Origin: an uncultured Clostridia bacterium
Lineage (GTDB): Bacteria > Bacillota > Clostridia > Christensenellales > Aristaeellaceae
Assembly (NCBI GenBank): GCA_947166385.1
Contig: CAMVEB010000020.1
Span: 1-64,000 of the forward strand
Length of the DNA: 64,000 nucleotides
Direction: 5' to 3'
Shown here: piece by piece, positions 10,571 through 16,913 of the stretch
Position numbering within the stretch: position 1 is the first letter of the stretch
Layout of the letters: every line of letters begins with the position of its first letter
The notes under the pieces: generated by a model
Seen by the model: only the letters and a program-made list of their open reading frames with translations
Databases searched by the model: none
What the model was told of the DNA's origin: nothing
Position numbers and translations under genes: made by a program

Positions 10571-10590
10571 AACAGCACCCGATCCTTTTC

Positions 10591-10629
10591 AAAACAAATA
10601 AGCAAGGGGCCAATTCAGCTCCCTTGCTT
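10591..10629 (-). promoter_or_regulatory. Terminator-like hairpin in the purF leader
   Basis: On the minus strand the 9-bp stem AAGCAAGGG/CCCTTGCTT has a 12-nt loop and is followed by ATTTGTTTTG. It lies right at the predicted transcription start and about 30 nt before the purF ATG. It may be a 5' stabilising hairpin or an early terminator. I see no purine riboswitch or T-box sequence around it. Confidence 0.5.
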
Positions 10630-10636
10630 GCAAACA

Positions 10637-10665
10637 AGTGTAACACCCGGACGGCGCTGTGTCAA
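10637..10665 (-). promoter_or_regulatory. purF operon promoter
   Basis: On the minus strand: TTGACA (10660-10665), a 17-bp spacer and TACACT (10637-10642). The predicted start is near 10630, immediately before the leader hairpin. It would drive purF, the truncated gene, carA, carB and alsS. Confidence 0.75.
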
Positions 10666-10807
10666 CTCCTGAAGAGAATCGGCTCTTCGTAAAATCATGG
10701 GGAAAACTGAGTTTACTCCTGTTCGGCATTACTTTTCTCACTTAGGATTTAATCATAATATATCATTACTCATTTTTAATCACAATCCTTTCACAGCTTT
10801 TTTTAGG

Positions 10808-10960
10808 CTCGTTGTTGGCACTTGCGGCAGTACGCCGCATGCGTGGGTTACCGTCTACTACTATGGTGATGATGGCAAGCTGAAAAGCCTGTCTTTAGAC
10901 CCGACATACTATTGCAATGCAACCGCCAAAGCCGGTTACAAGGCTGAACGGTATTATTAA
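10808..10960 (+). pseudogene. C-terminal remnant of a secreted transglutaminase-like protein
   Basis: The last 50 or so residues of an open frame contain PHAWVTVYYY and LSLDPTYY, the His- and Asp-bearing motifs of a transglutaminase core. The catalytic Cys region and everything N-terminal are missing. The sequence upstream of 10808 in the same frame is low-complexity AT-rich DNA without similarity to the family, and has no good ribosome binding site. It is therefore read as a 3' gene remnant. The rest of 10666-11029 shows nothing else I can name. Confidence 0.55.
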
Positions 10961-11029
10961 TCGTAGAATTCGCGGAGTATTCGCCAGGCGTGTATGCCCG
11001 GCGGAAACAGATGGGAGGGATCGCACACG

Positions 11030-11061
11030 GCAAAAGAAAACCCTTGAGGAATTCTCCAGGG
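11030..11061 (-). terminator. Possible second terminator after the tRNA-like array
   Basis: On the minus strand CCCT-G-GAG/CTC-A-AGGG forms an imperfect stem around GAATT and is followed by TTTTCTTTT. It lies about 50 bp beyond the stronger terminator at 11109-11140. Confidence 0.35.
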
Positions 11062-11108
11062 ATTCAGTGCAGGATTTGCATACTCTGATTAGCTGAAAAA
11101 TGAGCGTG

Positions 11109-11140
11109 AAAAAACCTTGCAGACTTTGATCTGCAAGGTT
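11109..11140 (-). terminator. Terminator of the tRNA-Ala/tRNA-like RNA transcript
   Basis: On the minus strand the 10-bp perfect stem AACCTTGCAG/CTGCAAGGTT (11113-11122 with 11131-11140) is followed by a six-T run. It comes 6 bp after the last tRNA-like 3' end, in the place where the other units carry their separator hairpins. Confidence 0.85.
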
Positions 11141-11146
11141 TTCTTG

Positions 11147-11302
11147 TGGAGCATAGGGGAGTCGAACCCCGTCTCGCTGCGCTTCGCTTGCTCGGTCAGG
11201 TTCGCAATAGTCGGCTGTCTTCTCTGCCGTTCGACAGCCTTCTTTGCTCACCAGGCTTCCGCCTCGCTTCATCCGCCACTGGCGGCGCTTCGGCTACGCC
11301 CC
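11147..11302 (-). ncRNA. tRNA-Ala-like RNA, copy 1 (156 nt)
   Basis: On the minus strand it begins GGGGCGTAGCC and ends in a T-arm GGGGTTCGACTCCCC plus TATGCTCCA. The first seven bases pair with ATGCTCC as an acceptor stem including G3-U70, the alanine identity pair, and the discriminator base is A. Between these ends a body about 80 nt longer than a normal tRNA replaces the D and anticodon arms. It contains the hairpins CCGCC-AGT-GGCGG and GGCTGTC/GACAGCC, and no normal anticodon arm is seen. It is identical base for base to copy 3. It could be a tRNA mimic, a decayed tRNA with an insertion, or a new non-coding RNA. Open frames over it in several phases are not credible genes. Confidence 0.6.
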
Positions 11303-11360
11303 TCTCCAATGCATTCAGTGCAATGACGGGGCAGGGGATGCGGACACTCCGTGCCCGCAT

Positions 11361-11401
11361 AAACAAATCAGGATATCCATGAAGGATATCCTGATTTGTT
11401 T
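11361..11401 (-). promoter_or_regulatory. Separator hairpin between tRNA-like copies 1 and 2
   Basis: An 18-bp perfect stem AAACAAATCAGGATATCC with its complement around a 5-nt loop. It starts 1 bp after the 3' end of copy 2 on the minus strand. It looks like a weak terminator or an RNase processing hairpin; the T-rich tail (TTTGTTT) is inside the stem. Confidence 0.6.
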
Positions 11402-11402
11402 G

Positions 11403-11534
11403 TGGAGCATAGGGGAGTCGAACCCCTGTTCCGCATGCTCAATCGTCGCGACTCCACACTGTGGAGATCGCTCGTTTCGCATGAGGCTTCAGCTGATGAA
11501 ATATCCGCCACCGGCGGTCATCAGCTGAAGCCCC
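11403..11534 (-). ncRNA. tRNA-Ala-like RNA, copy 2 (132 nt, different body)
   Basis: It has the same ends as copies 1 and 3: 5' GGGGC and a 3' T-arm AGGGGTTCGACTCCCCT, then ATGCTCC and A. The acceptor pairs 6 of 7 bases including G3-U70. The body is different in sequence. A 15-bp arm GGCTTCAGCTGATGA pairs with TCATCAGCTGAAGCC and encloses a CCGCC-GGT-GGCGG hairpin shared with the other copies. A second long arm is closed by CATGC/GCATG and contains CTCCAC/GTGGAG. So two arms lie where D and anticodon arms would be. The long first arm uses the GGC of the acceptor, so the two folds compete. Confidence 0.6.
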
Positions 11535-11592
11535 TCTCCAATGCATTCAGTGCAATATCGAAATCAGGGATGCGGACACTCCATGTCCGCAT

Positions 11593-11632
11593 AAACAAAT
11601 CAGGATACCCATGAAGGGTATCCTGATTGTTT
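11593..11632 (-). promoter_or_regulatory. Separator hairpin between tRNA-like copies 2 and 3
   Basis: The stem AAACAATCAGGATACCC with its complement GGGTATCCTGATTGTTT, with one bulged A and loop ATGAA. It occupies the same position as the other separator hairpins but with a changed and re-paired upper stem (ACCC/GGGT instead of ATCC/GGAT). Confidence 0.6.
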
Positions 11633-11633
11633 G

Positions 11634-11789
11634 TGGAGCATAGGGGAGTCGAACCCCGTCTCGCTGCGCTTCGCTTGCTCGGTCAGGTTCGCAATAGTCG
11701 GCTGTCTTCTCTGCCGTTCGACAGCCTTCTTTGCTCACCAGGCTTCCGCCTCGCTTCATCCGCCACTGGCGGCGCTTCGGCTACGCCCC
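11634..11789 (-). ncRNA. tRNA-Ala-like RNA, copy 3 (156 nt)
   Basis: Identical to copy 1 over its whole length and over about 60 bp of upstream spacer, giving a direct repeat of roughly 215 bp. The spacer carries the conserved hairpin ATGCGGGCA/TGTCCGCAT and the small palindrome TGCACTGAATGCA shortly before the GGGGC 5' end. It is the first tRNA-like unit after the true tRNA-Ala in the transcript. See copy 1 for structure and alternatives. Confidence 0.6.
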
Positions 11790-11847
11790 TCTCCAATGCA
11801 TTCAGTGCAATGACGGGGCAGGGGATGCGGACACTCCGTGCCCGCAT

Positions 11848-11887
11848 AAAGAAATCAGGATCACCATGAATGTGATCCTGATTCTTT
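11848..11887 (-). promoter_or_regulatory. Separator hairpin after tRNA-Ala
   Basis: The stem AAAGAATCAGGATCAC with its complement GTGATCCTGATTCTTT, with one bulged A. It directly follows the 3' end of the genuine tRNA-Ala on the minus strand. Compared with the other two separators both the base (AAAG/CTTT for AAAC/GTTT) and the upper stem have changed on both arms. Confidence 0.6.
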
Positions 11888-11888
11888 G

Positions 11889-11961
11889 TGGAGCATAGGG
11901 GAGTCGAACCCCTGACCTCGACAATGCGAATGTCGCGCGCTACCAACTGTGCTAATGCCCC
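11889..11961 (-). tRNA. tRNA-Ala (anticodon CGC)
   Basis: A 73-nt cloverleaf on the minus strand, with the CCA end not encoded. The acceptor stem GGGGCAT/ATGCTCC includes G3-U70, the alanine identity pair. The anticodon stem CGACA/TGTCG carries the loop TTCGCAT, anticodon CGC, reading GCG. The T-arm is AGGGGTTCGACTCCCCT. The D stem GCAC/GCGC has one A-C mismatch (positions 12-23). It is the first element of a transcript that continues into three tRNA-Ala-like RNAs. Confidence 0.93.
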
Positions 11962-12049
11962 GTATATGCTTCCCGGATATTCCGGGGAAGGCTCCTCGAC
12001 TTTATCGTCCTGAGGTCTGGGACTCCACGGCTTTTCAGCCGCAAACGGG

Positions 12050-12078
12050 AGTATAACACAGCGAGCGGGAAAAGGCAA
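12050..12078 (-). promoter_or_regulatory. Promoter of the tRNA-Ala / tRNA-like array
   Basis: On the minus strand: TTGCCT (12073-12078), a 17-bp spacer and TATACT (12050-12055). The predicted start is near 12043, about 80 nt before the tRNA. Leader hairpins follow (GCGGCT/AGCCGT and CTTCCC/GGGAAG). I see no other promoter inside the array, so the tRNA and the three tRNA-like units are probably one precursor of about 930 nt. Confidence 0.75.
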
Positions 12079-12126
12079 GAGTTTTTTTGCCGGATTTCAG
12101 CCGGCCTGACCGGGTGATCATGGAAC

Positions 12127-12156
12127 TGGACGATGCGGTATCTGCCGTGATAAAAT
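12127..12156 (+). promoter_or_regulatory. Possible promoter for the secreted protein at 12268
   Basis: TGGACG (12127-12132), 18 bp, TAAAAT (12151-12156). The -35 is weak for sigma-A, but the pattern resembles the TGGACA/TAAAAT promoters at 24718 and 31536. Confidence 0.4.
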
Positions 12157-12267
12157 GAACTGGGAAAAACAGGGAAGGAAACGGAGGTATGGTTCGTTTT
12201 CTTCTGTGAACACGGGTCATCCAGGAGTTCATACGATCACGAATGATCATGAAGAAACAGGAGGAGA

Positions 12268-13543
12268 AATGAAAATGAAGAAAATAGCGGTAATCCTGAC
12301 TGCAGCGATCCTGATGCTGGCAGTTGTATGCGCCGGCGCGGAGACGGCACCTGCCGACCTGCTGTCGCTGATCCGGGGCAAGACGTTCGACTTTACCAGC
12401 GGCGTCGGCGCCTGGTATACCGAGCTGACGGTGGGGGAGAACGGAACCTTCATGGGCAGCTACCATGACAGTGAGATGGGGGAGACGGGAGAGGGCTATC
12501 CGGACGGCACTGTGTACGGATGCCTGTTCCACGGACAGTTTTCCGATCCGGTACAGGCGGATGAATACAGCTGGACAGTCAAAGTGACCGTGGAGCAGGA
12601 TGAGGGACAGGCCCCGGAAACGATCGAGGATGGGATGCGGTTTGTGACCTCTCCGGTGTACGGGCTGGAAAAGGCGCAGACCGTGACCGTTTACCTGCCG
12701 GGCACGCCGGTGGACAAGCTGCCGGAGGATTTCATGTTCTGGTCGCACCTGCAGGAGATCGATCCGGAGGCGAAAGTGATTCCCTATTACGCCATCTGGA
12801 GCGAAGCGGACGCGGCAGGCTTTATCACCGAGCCGGGAACCGCGCAGAACCAGGATATGGAAGCGGCACAGCCCGTGACAGCGAAGGACCTGATCGGCTC
12901 CTGGCGCGTATGCTACGGAACAGACGGGTATGACACCCTGGTTTTCCACGAGGACGGCACCATGGAAGCGTATGACATGCTGTTCACCTATGCCGGCGCC
13001 CATGAGAAAGGGCTGCTGCTGTTCTACGGGGAATACCGGATCGACGGAACGGATGTGATCCTGGCTAACAACGAAACGTACCACACCGAGCTGACGAAGG
13101 CGCCGGCGGATGTGGATTATTCCATCGGGAACGGGTCACTGAGCGTGGATCCGGGTGACATGCTGCTGACGCTGTACCAGGATCCTGTAGATGATATGCA
13201 GATTTTCGGCGGATATGTCCAGGGGTACTATTATCCCGGAACGCCGGCGGAGGAATACCTGGCGAACGAAGGATGGCTCAGCGAGGACGGAAAGGAGGTC
13301 ACTTTCGAACAGGATCTGATCGAATACGGCCGGATCATGATTGACGGCGCATACTATTCCGTCCAGTGCCAGCTGCTGCCGGCATCCGAACTGAGCGACG
13401 CGGAAAGGGAAAAGCTGGATGGCGAAGAGCTGCTGCTTTACGATGAAAACGCGGAGAAGCCCCTGTGGTACCTGTCCGACTATGAAATTATCGCGTATCC
13501 TCTGGGCGAAGGAGCTCCCATGAAGTACTCCATCATGAGATAA
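12268..13543 (+). CDS. Secreted protein of unknown function with lipocalin-like segment
   Basis: A 424-residue exported protein. The Lys-rich start and hydrophobic core are followed by an AGA signal-peptidase I site near residue 25; there is no lipobox. ATG 12268 follows AGGAGGAG closely (an ATG at 12274 is also possible). The N-terminal domain carries beta-type motifs such as GTFMGSYHDSEMGETGEGYP. A segment from about residue 210 has the layout of a lipocalin-like domain (LIGSWRVCYG, then DTLVFHEDGTMEAYDM). I know of no specific function. It stands alone between the tRNA array and another secreted protein gene. Confidence 0.75.
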
Positions 13544-13698
13544 AGGAACATTGGGGTCGATTTTGGTCGTGTTTTTTCGGGGCCGGAGCTGCCATCCTCC
13601 CTGCGGGCTGCGTATAAACATGTGTCGGGAGAAAATAAGGCCCGGTAACACGCGAAAAGCATGAAAACCATTATCATTTAATTAGGAGGAAACACACG

Positions 13699-14238
13699 AT
13701 GAAGAAACTGATTGCAACCCTGATGGCCCTGACCCTGCTAATCACGATGGCGGCGACCGCCGCTCTGGCGGAGGAATCTGTGCAATGGGTTTTCCGCGGC
13801 GGCGTTGAGTTCGACATGGACATGGAACAGGTCATGGAGCTGGAAAACAATCCGAAGTACGAGATTGAGAGCGAGAAGACCCGCGGCACCGTTGAGTTCT
13901 ACGAGCTGGAGTATGAAGACATCGTTGAAGAAGGCATCAAATATGACCTGAAGTACCTGTTCGTGGGCAACAGTCTTGTGGCGATTCACTACGATTTTGA
14001 CGACGGCGTCAGCTATGACACGATCAAGGGAAAGCTTGCCGCATACGGCGAAGCGGTTCCCTTCGACGCGGCGGCGATCGGCAACGGTAAGTACGCGGTT
14101 GACGATGACGGTGATCTGAAGGACTGCGTGGAAATGATCAACGCCGGCGCCGGCCTGATCATTGTCCTGGAGCGCGACAAGGACGGCGACGTAGATGTGA
14201 CCTTCGTGAATGTGAATGCCGCGTACATTAACGCCTGA
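13699..14238 (+). CDS. Small secreted protein of unknown function
   Basis: A 179-residue protein with a clear signal peptide (MKKLIATLMALTLL, cleavage near ALA-EE). The mature part is acidic, with repeated beta-alpha-beta spacing (KYDLKYLFVGNSLVAIHYDF, then TIKGKLAAYGEAVP). It has no Cys-lipobox, no LPXTG and no recognisable enzyme motif. Its ribosome binding site is AGGAGG in the run before ATG 13699. A terminator follows at 14277-14307, so it is probably monocistronic. Confidence 0.75.
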   Translation: MKKLIATLMALTLLITMAATAALAEESVQWVFRGGVEFDMDMEQVMELENNPKYEIESEKTRGTVEFYELEYEDIVEEGIKYDLKYLFVGNSLVAIHYDFDDGVSYDTIKGKLAAYGEAVPFDAAAIGNGKYAVDDDGDLKDCVEMINAGAGLIIVLERDKDGDVDVTFVNVNAAYINA

Positions 14239-14276
14239 CAGAGCGCAGAAACGCCCCGCGGAAGACCGCAGGCAGC

Positions 14277-14307
14277 AAGGCTCCGGTGATCAAGGCCGGG
14301 GCCTTTT
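14277..14307 (+). terminator. Terminator after the 13699 gene
   Basis: The stem AAGGC-T-CCGG / CCGG-G-GCCTT with a 9-nt loop, followed by TTTT. Confidence 0.6.
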
Positions 14308-14393
14308 CGCGTGCGGAAAAAGATTGTGCATCAGGGGATTTTGTTATTGAATAACCTTTCGGAAAGAAACACGGGGCATCGGGAGGCTGCTTT

Positions 14394-14870
14394 ATGAAAG
14401 GGAAATCTTGAGAATACAAGCTGCTGTCAGGGCTGTTTTTCAGACTCCTGCCTTACCAGATCCTGCTGCTGATCATCGTGGCGGTAAACGGGATTGTGGA
14501 CAGCCTCTATGCCAGCAACATGATCGGCAAGAGCGCCATGAGCGCGATCGGTCTGTTCAGCCCGCTGAATCATTTCCTTTACGCGGCCAGCAACATGCTT
14601 GTCAGCGGATCGGCGGGGAATGTTGTGCAGCACGGTTTCCCGCTGGACCGGAAACAGCACAGCGCGGACATCCGGGTGATTCACAAGGAGGACGAGGTCA
14701 TCCTGCGCATCCGGGACAACTGCGCGGCATTTGATCCATCGGAGTACCACAGGAGCATGCAGCCGGACGGAAGCGGCAAAAACGTCGGGATCCAGATCGT
14801 GTACGGGATCGCCAAAGAAGTGAATTATCAGAACCTGCTCGGCATGAACGTGCTGACCATGCGGATCTGA
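14394..14870 (+). pseudogene. Broken MATE-transporter/HATPase fusion gene
   Basis: The frame from ATG 14394 (ribosome binding site GGGAGG) reads MKGKS and then TGA at 14409. After the stop the same frame continues with a MATE-type first transmembrane region (LLPYQILLLIIVAVNGIVDS) and NMIGKSAMSAIGLFSPLNHF. At about residue 80 it jumps directly into the C-terminal half of a histidine-kinase-like ATPase (NVVQHGF, RIRDNCAAFDPSEY). The intact paralogue at 28995 has about 400 residues of membrane domain between these parts. So the gene has both a premature stop and a large internal deletion. A shorter product from a later start (GTG/ATG near 14478) cannot be ruled out. Confidence 0.75.
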
Positions 14871-14892
14871 CCGCGCTCCCGGGACAGGAACA

Positions 14893-14919
14893 GAAAAAAG
14901 CCGGCGATAACCGCCGGCT
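14893..14919 (-). terminator. Terminator of the LysM leader-peptide gene
   Basis: The stem AGCCGGCG/CGCCGGCT (14899-14906 with 14912-14919), followed on the minus strand by six T. It may also end the broken gene on the plus strand. Confidence 0.8.
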
Positions 14920-14945
14920 GAAAAGACGCCCCTGGGTGGAAAGGA

Positions 14946-15191
14946 TCAGGCGGGAACGTAGATGTAGTAACCCGCGGTGATGTCATTCCTGTTATGGATA
15001 AAGTCCCGGTTGATCCGCATCAGATTATCCACCGTGGTATCAAAGCGGTAGGCGATCTTGGTCAGCGTATCCCCGTGCACAATCTGATAAACCTTGTAGC
15101 CCTTCTTCGGTTTCAGCTTTTCCCGGGAACCGCCCTTGCCGCCGACAACCTGTTCCATTTCGTTCATGTTCAGTTCCATCGTGTCTGCCAT
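14946..15191 (-). CDS. Small LysM protein with a double-glycine leader peptide
   Basis: An 81-residue protein. Residues 1-18 (MELNMNEMEQVVGG at the end) have the form of a double-glycine leader, as cleaved by C39 peptidase-type ABC exporters: acidic, with ELNM-EMEQV-GG spacing. A basic linker (KGGSREKLKPKKG) follows, then a single LysM domain from about residue 31 to the end (YQIVHGDTLTKIAYRFDTTV), which normally binds peptidoglycan or chitin. It has no Sec signal peptide. The ribosome binding site AAGGAGG precedes the ATG. It has its own terminator and no exporter next to it; the NHLP system at 31.6-36.5 kb has the C39 peptidase needed. Export by that system is inference. Confidence 0.8.
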   Translation of the reverse strand: MADTMELNMNEMEQVVGGKGGSREKLKPKKGYKVYQIVHGDTLTKIAYRFDTTVDNLMRINRDFIHNRNDITAGYYIYVPA

Positions 15192-15449
15192 TTTTGTTTC
15201 CTCCTTAAAAAATGATTTCGTATTTCTTTTCTGTCAGCAGGTTTCCTGCCTGCACTTGTTTATACGCAAACCAAACGAACGGTGGCAGTTTTTTCTTCCC
15301 AAAATGATCAAAAACTTTTCAAAACTTTTCAAAAACCCGCTCTGTTTGACACATAACTGATTGCTGACAGGGTGATTATATAGGAAATAACAGGAATAAT
15401 CAAGCGGTTTGGCGAGGTTTCGCGGGGAATACGTCCGCCTCTTTTATCG
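15192..15449. other. Intergenic region between divergent genes (LysM protein and ABC transporter)
   Basis: An AT-rich leader and promoter region for the LysM gene. It contains a tandem repeat of TTTTGAAAAG (minus strand, around 15310-15332) and a small hairpin GCAGG/CCTGC near 15238. I cannot choose one convincing -35/-10 pair for the minus strand. Confidence 0.4.
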
Positions 15450-15479
15450 TTGCGCAATTCGTCCTTTTTTTGGTATAAT
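15450..15479 (+). promoter_or_regulatory. Promoter of the ABCG-type transporter operon
   Basis: TTGCGC (15450-15455), 18 bp, TATAAT (15474-15479). A start near 15486 means translation cannot begin upstream of about 15490, which supports ATG 15558. Confidence 0.65.
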
Positions 15480-15557
15480 CAGAAAAAGGGGAAAGAACCC
15501 GCCAAGATGCCGGACGGAAAGCTCCTGTGTCTATCAATAAGGAAAGGATTATGTGGG

Positions 15558-16913
15558 ATGATTCTGCAAACTCTTTTGAATCTGCTGCTGACAATCTTCT
15601 TCGGAGGAAGCGAGATCCTGACGATCGTGCTCTCGCTGCTAGGCATCGTGGGGTATTGGGGCATTTTCAGGAAATGCGGGCTGACAGGATGGCACGCGGC
15701 GATTCCGGTGCTGCGGGAGGCGGATATCGGGCGCGCCGCGGGGCGTGAGCGGGAAGGCCGGGTGTATGCCATGGATGCCGCGCTGATCATCCTGCTGAAC
15801 GCTGCCAGCATCCTTTTCCTGGGGGACCCGGTCAGAGGGGAACGGTACGATATGTTCCAGCTGGGCGCTACCTTCGTCCTGAGCGTGCTTACTTTCATCT
15901 ATGGCATGAAGGTTTCCCTGGGCCTGATTGAAGTATTCGGCCAGAAGAAAAGATGGATCCTGCTGTGGGCTGTGTTTGACTTTATTCCCGCGCTGATGTG
16001 GGGATGGATGAAGAAATATCAGCCTCAGTGGACCGCGGAGGAGCTGAAGAGCGACGCGACGGACTACTTCAGCGGCTCCAGGGCGGAGGTGCTGGATCAG
16101 GGGCTGACGGTGAACCTGGAAGAGCGGACCGCCACGGAATTCTTCAAGAAGAAATACCTGCTGCGGGATATCCACATGTACATCCAGCCCGGGCATATGG
16201 TGCTGCTGCTGGGCGGGAGCGGCGCCGGGAAAACCACTTACCTGAACGCGGTGAACGGCTATGAAAAGGCTAAGGCCGAAGTGGTTCTGAACGGGCGGAA
16301 CATGTATAAGAACTACAAGGACATGCAGTATGACATCGGCTTTGTGCCGCAGCAGGACCTGATGCGGGGAAGCGACACCGTGTTCCGCACGCTGATGGAC
16401 GCGGCGACGCTGCGCCTGCCCACCGAGCTCACCCGGGTCCAGCGGCAGGAGCGGGTCGAGGAAGTCATGACGATCTTCGGCCTGACGCCGGTGAAGGACA
16501 GCCTGGTTTCCAAGCTTTCCGGCGGGCAGCGGAAAAGGCTGTCCATCGCGATGGAATTTATCCCGAATCCCTCGCTGTTCATCCTGGATGAGCCGGACAG
16601 CGGCCTGGATGGCGTCATGGCGCGGGAACTGTTCCAGCAGCTGCGCCAGATCGCGGACCATGGCAAGATCATCATCGTGATCACCCATACGCCGGACCGC
16701 GTGATCGATCTGTTTGACGATGTGATCGTCCTGGCGAAGGACGCGAAACGCACCGGCCGGCTGGCTTATTTCGGACCGATTGAGGAAGCACGCACTTTCT
16801 TCGGCAGAGAAGGCATGGAGGAAATCGTCAAGTCTGTGAACCGGAAGGAAGAAGGCGGCGACGGACTGGCGGACGATTTCATCCGGAGATACGCGGAGGT
16901 GCAGCATGCCTAA
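15558..16913 (+). CDS. ABC transporter ATP-binding protein, ABCG/White-like, with N-terminal membrane segment
   Basis: A 451-residue protein. About 150 N-terminal residues hold several hydrophobic segments (ILTIVLSLLGIVGYWGIF and IILLNAASILFLG among them), as in the DUF5684-like part of some clostridial ABC proteins. An ATPase domain follows, with Walker A GGSGAGKTTYLN, signature LSGGQRKRLSIAMEF and Walker B LFILDEPDSGLDG. The signature followed by RKR and the aspartate-rich Walker B resemble the eukaryotic ABCG family. ATG 15558 is used because the promoter -10 lies at 15474; ATG 15507 is a weaker alternative. It overlaps the permease gene by 8 bp. The substrate is unknown. Confidence 0.8.
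   Translation: MILQTLLNLLLTIFFGGSEILTIVLSLLGIVGYWGIFRKCGLTGWHAAIPVLREADIGRAAGREREGRVYAMDAALIILLNAASILFLGDPVRGERYDMFQLGATFVLSVLTFIYGMKVSLGLIEVFGQKKRWILLWAVFDFIPALMWGWMKKYQPQWTAEELKSDATDYFSGSRAEVLDQGLTVNLEERTATEFFKKKYLLRDIHMYIQPGHMVLLLGGSGAGKTTYLNAVNGYEKAKAEVVLNGRNMYKNYKDMQYDIGFVPQQDLMRGSDTVFRTLMDAATLRLPTELTRVQRQERVEEVMTIFGLTPVKDSLVSKLSGGQRKRLSIAMEFIPNPSLFILDEPDSGLDGVMARELFQQLRQIADHGKIIIVITHTPDRVIDLFDDVIVLAKDAKRTGRLAYFGPIEEARTFFGREGMEEIVKSVNRKEEGGDGLADDFIRRYAEVQHA

Noticed and set aside
10571-10636. Purine riboswitch or T-box in the purF leader
   Set aside because: The transcript before purF is only about 60 nt with a single simple hairpin and lacks the conserved core of either element.
11147-11789. 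tmRNA or group I intron in tRNA
   Set aside because: No tag reading frame with tmRNA pseudoknots, and the bodies (60-85 extra nt) are far too short for a group I intron.
11117-11869. Several overlapping open frames of 60-130 codons on both strands with repeated peptides such as EHRGVEPRL
   Set aside because: They lie over the tRNA-Ala-like RNAs and copies of the tRNA 3' end, recur only because the DNA repeats, and have no ribosome binding sites.
11109-11961. CRISPR array or transposon repeats at the tRNA locus
   Set aside because: Repeat units are over 200 bp with tRNA-like ends, have no short spacers, and there are no cas, transposase or integrase genes.
15450-15557. Upstream extension of the ABCG-type ATPase frame
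   Set aside because: It would start within the promoter -35, before any transcript.
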